Source of the DNA: Arcobacter sp.
GTDB taxonomy: Bacteria; Campylobacterota; Campylobacteria; Campylobacterales; Arcobacteraceae
Assembly: GCA_016744485.1 (NCBI GenBank)
Contig: JADGEG010000012.1
Location: forward strand, 1 to 18,019
Direction: 5' to 3'
Length of the DNA: 18,019 nucleotides
Part shown: one piece after another, positions 15,778-18,019 of the stretch
Position numbering within the stretch: the first letter of the stretch is position 1
Layout of the letters: each line of letters starts with the position of its first letter
The notes under the pieces: model-generated
What the model saw: only the letters and a program-made list of their open reading frames with translations
The model's database searches: none
What the model was told of the DNA's origin: nothing
Position numbers and translations under genes: made by a program

Positions 15778-16150
15778 TAAACAGTTTTGTAGATTTTTAA
15801 TGGTTGGTGTTGTTAATACATTATTTGGTTATGGGTTGTATTCATTTTTTGTTTATATGAATTTGCATTATACAATTGCTGTTCTTCTCTCGACTGTGAT
15901 TGGAGTATTATTTAATTTTAAGACAATCGGTAGATTTGTTTTTGAAAGTAATGATGACAGTTTAGTATTTAAATTTATAATCATATATGTAATTATTTAC
16001 ATATTAAATGTTTCTGGTCTGTATATATTTGAATATTTTGATTATAAAAACATGTATATTAATGGTTTAATGTTATTAATTCCTTTATCAATGCTTTCAT
16101 TTATATTAAATAAAAAAATTGTTTTTAAGGAAAATTATGAAAAAAATTAG
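15770..16150 (+). CDS. GtrA-like polyprenyl-phosphate-sugar flippase
   Basis: A 126-residue membrane protein with four predicted transmembrane segments (about 9-30, 33-51, 66-86, 92-113), the size and topology of the GtrA family. FLMVGVVNTLFGYGLY near the N-terminus and FNFKTIGRFVF after TM2 match the family pattern F-x-x-VG-x-x-NT and N-F-x-x-x-R-x-x-VF, and FILNKKIVFK repeats that N-K-x-x-VF ending after TM4. GtrA proteins are thought to move undecaprenyl-phosphate-linked sugars across the inner membrane. The gene overlaps the GT-C gene by eight bases and the GT2 gene by 14, and the ribosome binding site is weak, so coupled translation is likely. It belongs with its two neighbours as one module. 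Confidence 0.87.
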   Translation: MINKQFCRFLMVGVVNTLFGYGLYSFFVYMNLHYTIAVLLSTVIGVLFNFKTIGRFVFESNDDSLVFKFIIIYVIIYILNVSGLYIFEYFDYKNMYINGLMLLIPLSMLSFILNKKIVFKENYEKN

Positions 16151-17078
16151 TATTGTCACACCTTGCTATAATGAGGAAGGTAATGTTGAGGATGTGTATC
16201 AACAAGTTAAAACTGTAATGTTGAAGAATGAAAAACGGTATAGTTACGAGCATATTTTTATTGATAATTCTTCAGAAGATAATACAGTTAATATTTTGAA
16301 AGATATTGCTAGTAAAGACAAAAATATTAAAATTATTATAAATTCAAGAAATTTTGGACATATAAAATCACCAACGTACGCCTTATTTCAAGCTACAGGT
16401 GATGCTGTTATTCATATTGTAGCTGATTTACAAGATCCTCCAGAAATGATAGAAGAATTTTTAAAAAGATGGGAAGATGGAAGCGATATAGTACTTGCTA
16501 TAAAAAAGGATAGTGAAGAAAAGAAGTTGATGTTTAAAATTAGAGAAATGTATTATGGATTATTAAGTAAGTTGTCAGAAGTACGTATTTTCAAAAACTG
16601 TACAGGTTTTGGATTGTATGATAGAAAAGTTATGGATGCACTTAAAACTATGGATGATCCATATCCTTTTTTTAGAGGTATGATTGCAGAAGTTGGATAC
16701 AAAGTATCTATGCTACCATACAATCAACCCATAAGAGTGAGAGGAATAACAAAAAACAATTTTTATTCACTTTATGACATGGGTATGTTAGGTATCATAA
16801 ACAATTCAAAAGTTCCTCTAAGAATGGCAATTTTTATAGGTGTATTTTTTGGTATATTAAGCGCTTTAATTGGAATTGGATATTTTGTAGCTAAATTAAT
16901 ATTTTGGAATACAATGAGTCTTGGTACAGCACCTTTACTTATAATGACATCCTTTATGTTTTCCATTATGTTATTTTTTATAGGTATTATTGGTGAATAT
17001 ATTGGAGCTATTTATACTCAAGTATTAAAACGACCACTTGTATTTGAAAAAGAACGAATCAATTTTGATACAAAGTAA
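16137..17078 (+). CDS. GtrB/DPM1-like family 2 glycosyltransferase
   Basis: A 313-residue inner-membrane glycosyltransferase that probably loads a sugar onto undecaprenyl phosphate on the cytoplasmic face. ATG 16137 is chosen because AAGGA at 16127-16131 precedes it; the open frame reaches back to a TTG-type start at 16119. The GT-A domain fills about 1-225: SIVTPCYNEEGN at 5-16, FIDNSSEDNT at 41-50, and VADLQDPPEMI at 95-105, the latter typical of GtrB/dolichol-phosphate mannose synthase relatives. FKNCTGFGLYDRKVMDAL and FFRGMIAEVGYK follow. Two strong transmembrane helices lie near 233-258 and 268-292, as in GtrB. With the GtrA-like and GT-C genes it completes a three-part system. Sugar specificity cannot be read from sequence. 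Confidence 0.9.
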   Translation: MKKISIVTPCYNEEGNVEDVYQQVKTVMLKNEKRYSYEHIFIDNSSEDNTVNILKDIASKDKNIKIIINSRNFGHIKSPTYALFQATGDAVIHIVADLQDPPEMIEEFLKRWEDGSDIVLAIKKDSEEKKLMFKIREMYYGLLSKLSEVRIFKNCTGFGLYDRKVMDALKTMDDPYPFFRGMIAEVGYKVSMLPYNQPIRVRGITKNNFYSLYDMGMLGIINNSKVPLRMAIFIGVFFGILSALIGIGYFVAKLIFWNTMSLGTAPLLIMTSFMFSIMLFFIGIIGEYIGAIYTQVLKRPLVFEKERINFDTK

Positions 17079-18019
17079 ACCATTTTGGGTTATATGTTTT
17101 CAAATTTTAAAAGTCTTAAATGGTTTGATATCTGTTTTATTAGTACCGATATTTCTATCTCTTAATGAACAAGGGTTATGGTTTTTAATTTTAAGTTTTG
17201 GAAGCATACTCCTTCTTTTTAGCGGTTCACAAAATGGAATCGCACTTATTTTTGGTGCACATGAATTTAGATATTTGAAAATTAGTTCTAATAAAATAAT
17301 TGGAAAAGAAAAAGATAAGAACGAACTTTTATGTTTTGTTAAATATAGTCAGAATTTTTTTATATTTTTATATATAATTGTTGCCTTGGTTGTTGTTGTA
17401 GCATTTGTTCTATATATTGGAAATGATAATCATATAAATTTAATTTTTATTATCTATTCACTTGGTTTGATTTTATTTGGATTAAATTACTCTATTTTAA
17501 CATATTGGGAAAGTTTTGGAGAGATAAAGCAAGCATACATTTTAAAATCTTTTTTAATGGCATTTTCCCTTGGTTTAAATATATTGTTTTTAGTAAGTGG
17601 TTTTGGTTTGTACTCATTAGCCTGTTCAATGTTTTTTTCTATGCTTATCGGTTTTGTATATCTGTTTATTTATTTTTATTCTTTTATTAAATTGATATTA
17701 CAAGCAAAAGGAAAAATAAACAATTTAAAGAAAAAAGTTTTTCAAAATTATTTTTCTAAAAATTCATTTAGTATGATTAGTGGATTTTTATTATTTCAAA
17801 TATATACACCTATTATCTATTATTTTGAAGATGAGGTATTTGCTGGTAAAATTGGTCTTAGTATTGCTGCTTTTACTGCACTTTTTGCAGTAACTACTTC
17901 TTTATTACAGGTAAAATTACCAATGATTATTAATTTGATTGCACATAAGAGATATAATGAAGCTAGTAATATTTATTTTAATATTAATAAAAAAATAATT
18001 ATTCTTTATACTTTTTTAA
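17065..18019 (+). CDS. Wzx-like polysaccharide flippase, 3' end cut by window
   Basis: An open frame continues to the right edge with no stop, giving at least 318 residues. There is no ATG near its beginning; the most reasonable start is TTG 17065, overlapping the GT2 gene by 14 bases, with in-frame TTGs at 17038 and 17044 as alternatives and a stop at 17026-17028 closing the frame upstream. The ribosome binding site is poor. The protein is highly hydrophobic with regularly spaced membrane segments, an early VLLVPIFLSLNEQGLWFL segment and charged loops such as KEKDKNE, and a KNSFSMISGFLLFQIYTPI start of a later helix. This is the pattern of MATE-like Wzx/oligosaccharide flippases, and the locus expects one. 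The lower half of the protein and the catalytic charge pattern are outside the window, so the family call is moderate. Confidence 0.68.
   Translation, partial: MIQSKPFWVICFQILKVLNGLISVLLVPIFLSLNEQGLWFLILSFGSILLLFSGSQNGIALIFGAHEFRYLKISSNKIIGKEKDKNELLCFVKYSQNFFIFLYIIVALVVVVAFVLYIGNDNHINLIFIIYSLGLILFGLNYSILTYWESFGEIKQAYILKSFLMAFSLGLNILFLVSGFGLYSLACSMFFSMLIGFVYLFIYFYSFIKLILQAKGKINNLKKKVFQNYFSKNSFSMISGFLLFQIYTPIIYYFEDEVFAGKIGLSIAAFTALFAVTTSLLQVKLPMIINLIAHKRYNEASNIYFNINKKIIILYTFL

Noticed and set aside
17505..17690. 61-residue plus-strand ORF starting with ATG
   Set aside because: It is out of frame with the long Wzx-like reading frame that runs through the same bases to the window edge and explains the region better.
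1..18019. Insertion sequences, CRISPR arrays, tRNA or rRNA genes
   Set aside because: I looked for transposase-like frames, regularly spaced repeats and cloverleaf-like stems and saw none that hold up; the cassette borders carry no visible inverted repeats.

Overview
The window is an AT-rich stretch carrying a lipopolysaccharide O-antigen (or capsule-like surface polysaccharide) biosynthesis locus. Every gene I can support is on the + strand. From the start of pgi at 260 to the right edge, neighbouring genes overlap by a few bases or are separated by no more than 8 bases, so the whole region reads as one long operon. Low GC, strong AGA preference for arginine, short Pgi and the style of the Rml and Rfb proteins suggest a Campylobacterota (epsilonproteobacterial) genome of the Arcobacter/Sulfurimonas/Campylobacter kind. 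That placement is inference from composition and remembered protein style, not from a marker gene.

Layout. 1-259: leader with no confident gene; a possible weak promoter lies at about 207-236. 260-1519: glucose-6-phosphate isomerase. 1516-4856: rmlA, rmlC, rmlD, rmlB, the complete dTDP-L-rhamnose pathway in an unusual order. 4853-6729: rfbF and rfbG, which make CDP-4-keto-6-deoxy-D-glucose from glucose-1-phosphate. 6719-11471: a four-gene block with an acetylating acetaldehyde dehydrogenase, a 4-hydroxy-2-oxovalerate-type aldolase, an extended SDR and a thiamine-diphosphate (ThDP) enzyme. 11472-12392: a second extended SDR. 12392-13720: rfbH, the PLP/[2Fe-2S] C3-dehydratase. 13717-17078: a large membrane GT-C glycosyltransferase, a GtrA-like flippase and a GtrB-like family 2 glycosyltransferase. 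17065-18019: the first ~318 residues of a Wzx-like flippase, cut by the window edge.

Main point. RfbF-RfbG-RfbH give a CDP-3,6-dideoxy-4-keto-hexose. In yersiniose synthesis a ThDP enzyme (YerE) adds a two-carbon unit from pyruvate to C4 of that ketone and an SDR (YerF) reduces it. Here the ThDP enzyme is preceded by an aldolase/dehydrogenase pair normally known from catabolism. Run in the synthetic direction, the pair would turn acetyl-CoA plus pyruvate into 4-hydroxy-2-oxovalerate. Decarboxylative addition of that acid to C4, then reduction, would give a ten-carbon 4-C-(1,3-dihydroxybutyl)-3,6-dideoxyhexose, which has the connectivity of the rare branched octose erwiniose. The four-gene block also has arginine codon use clearly unlike its neighbours, suggesting it arrived as a cassette. 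The pathway is a hypothesis; the enzyme families and their key residues are seen directly.
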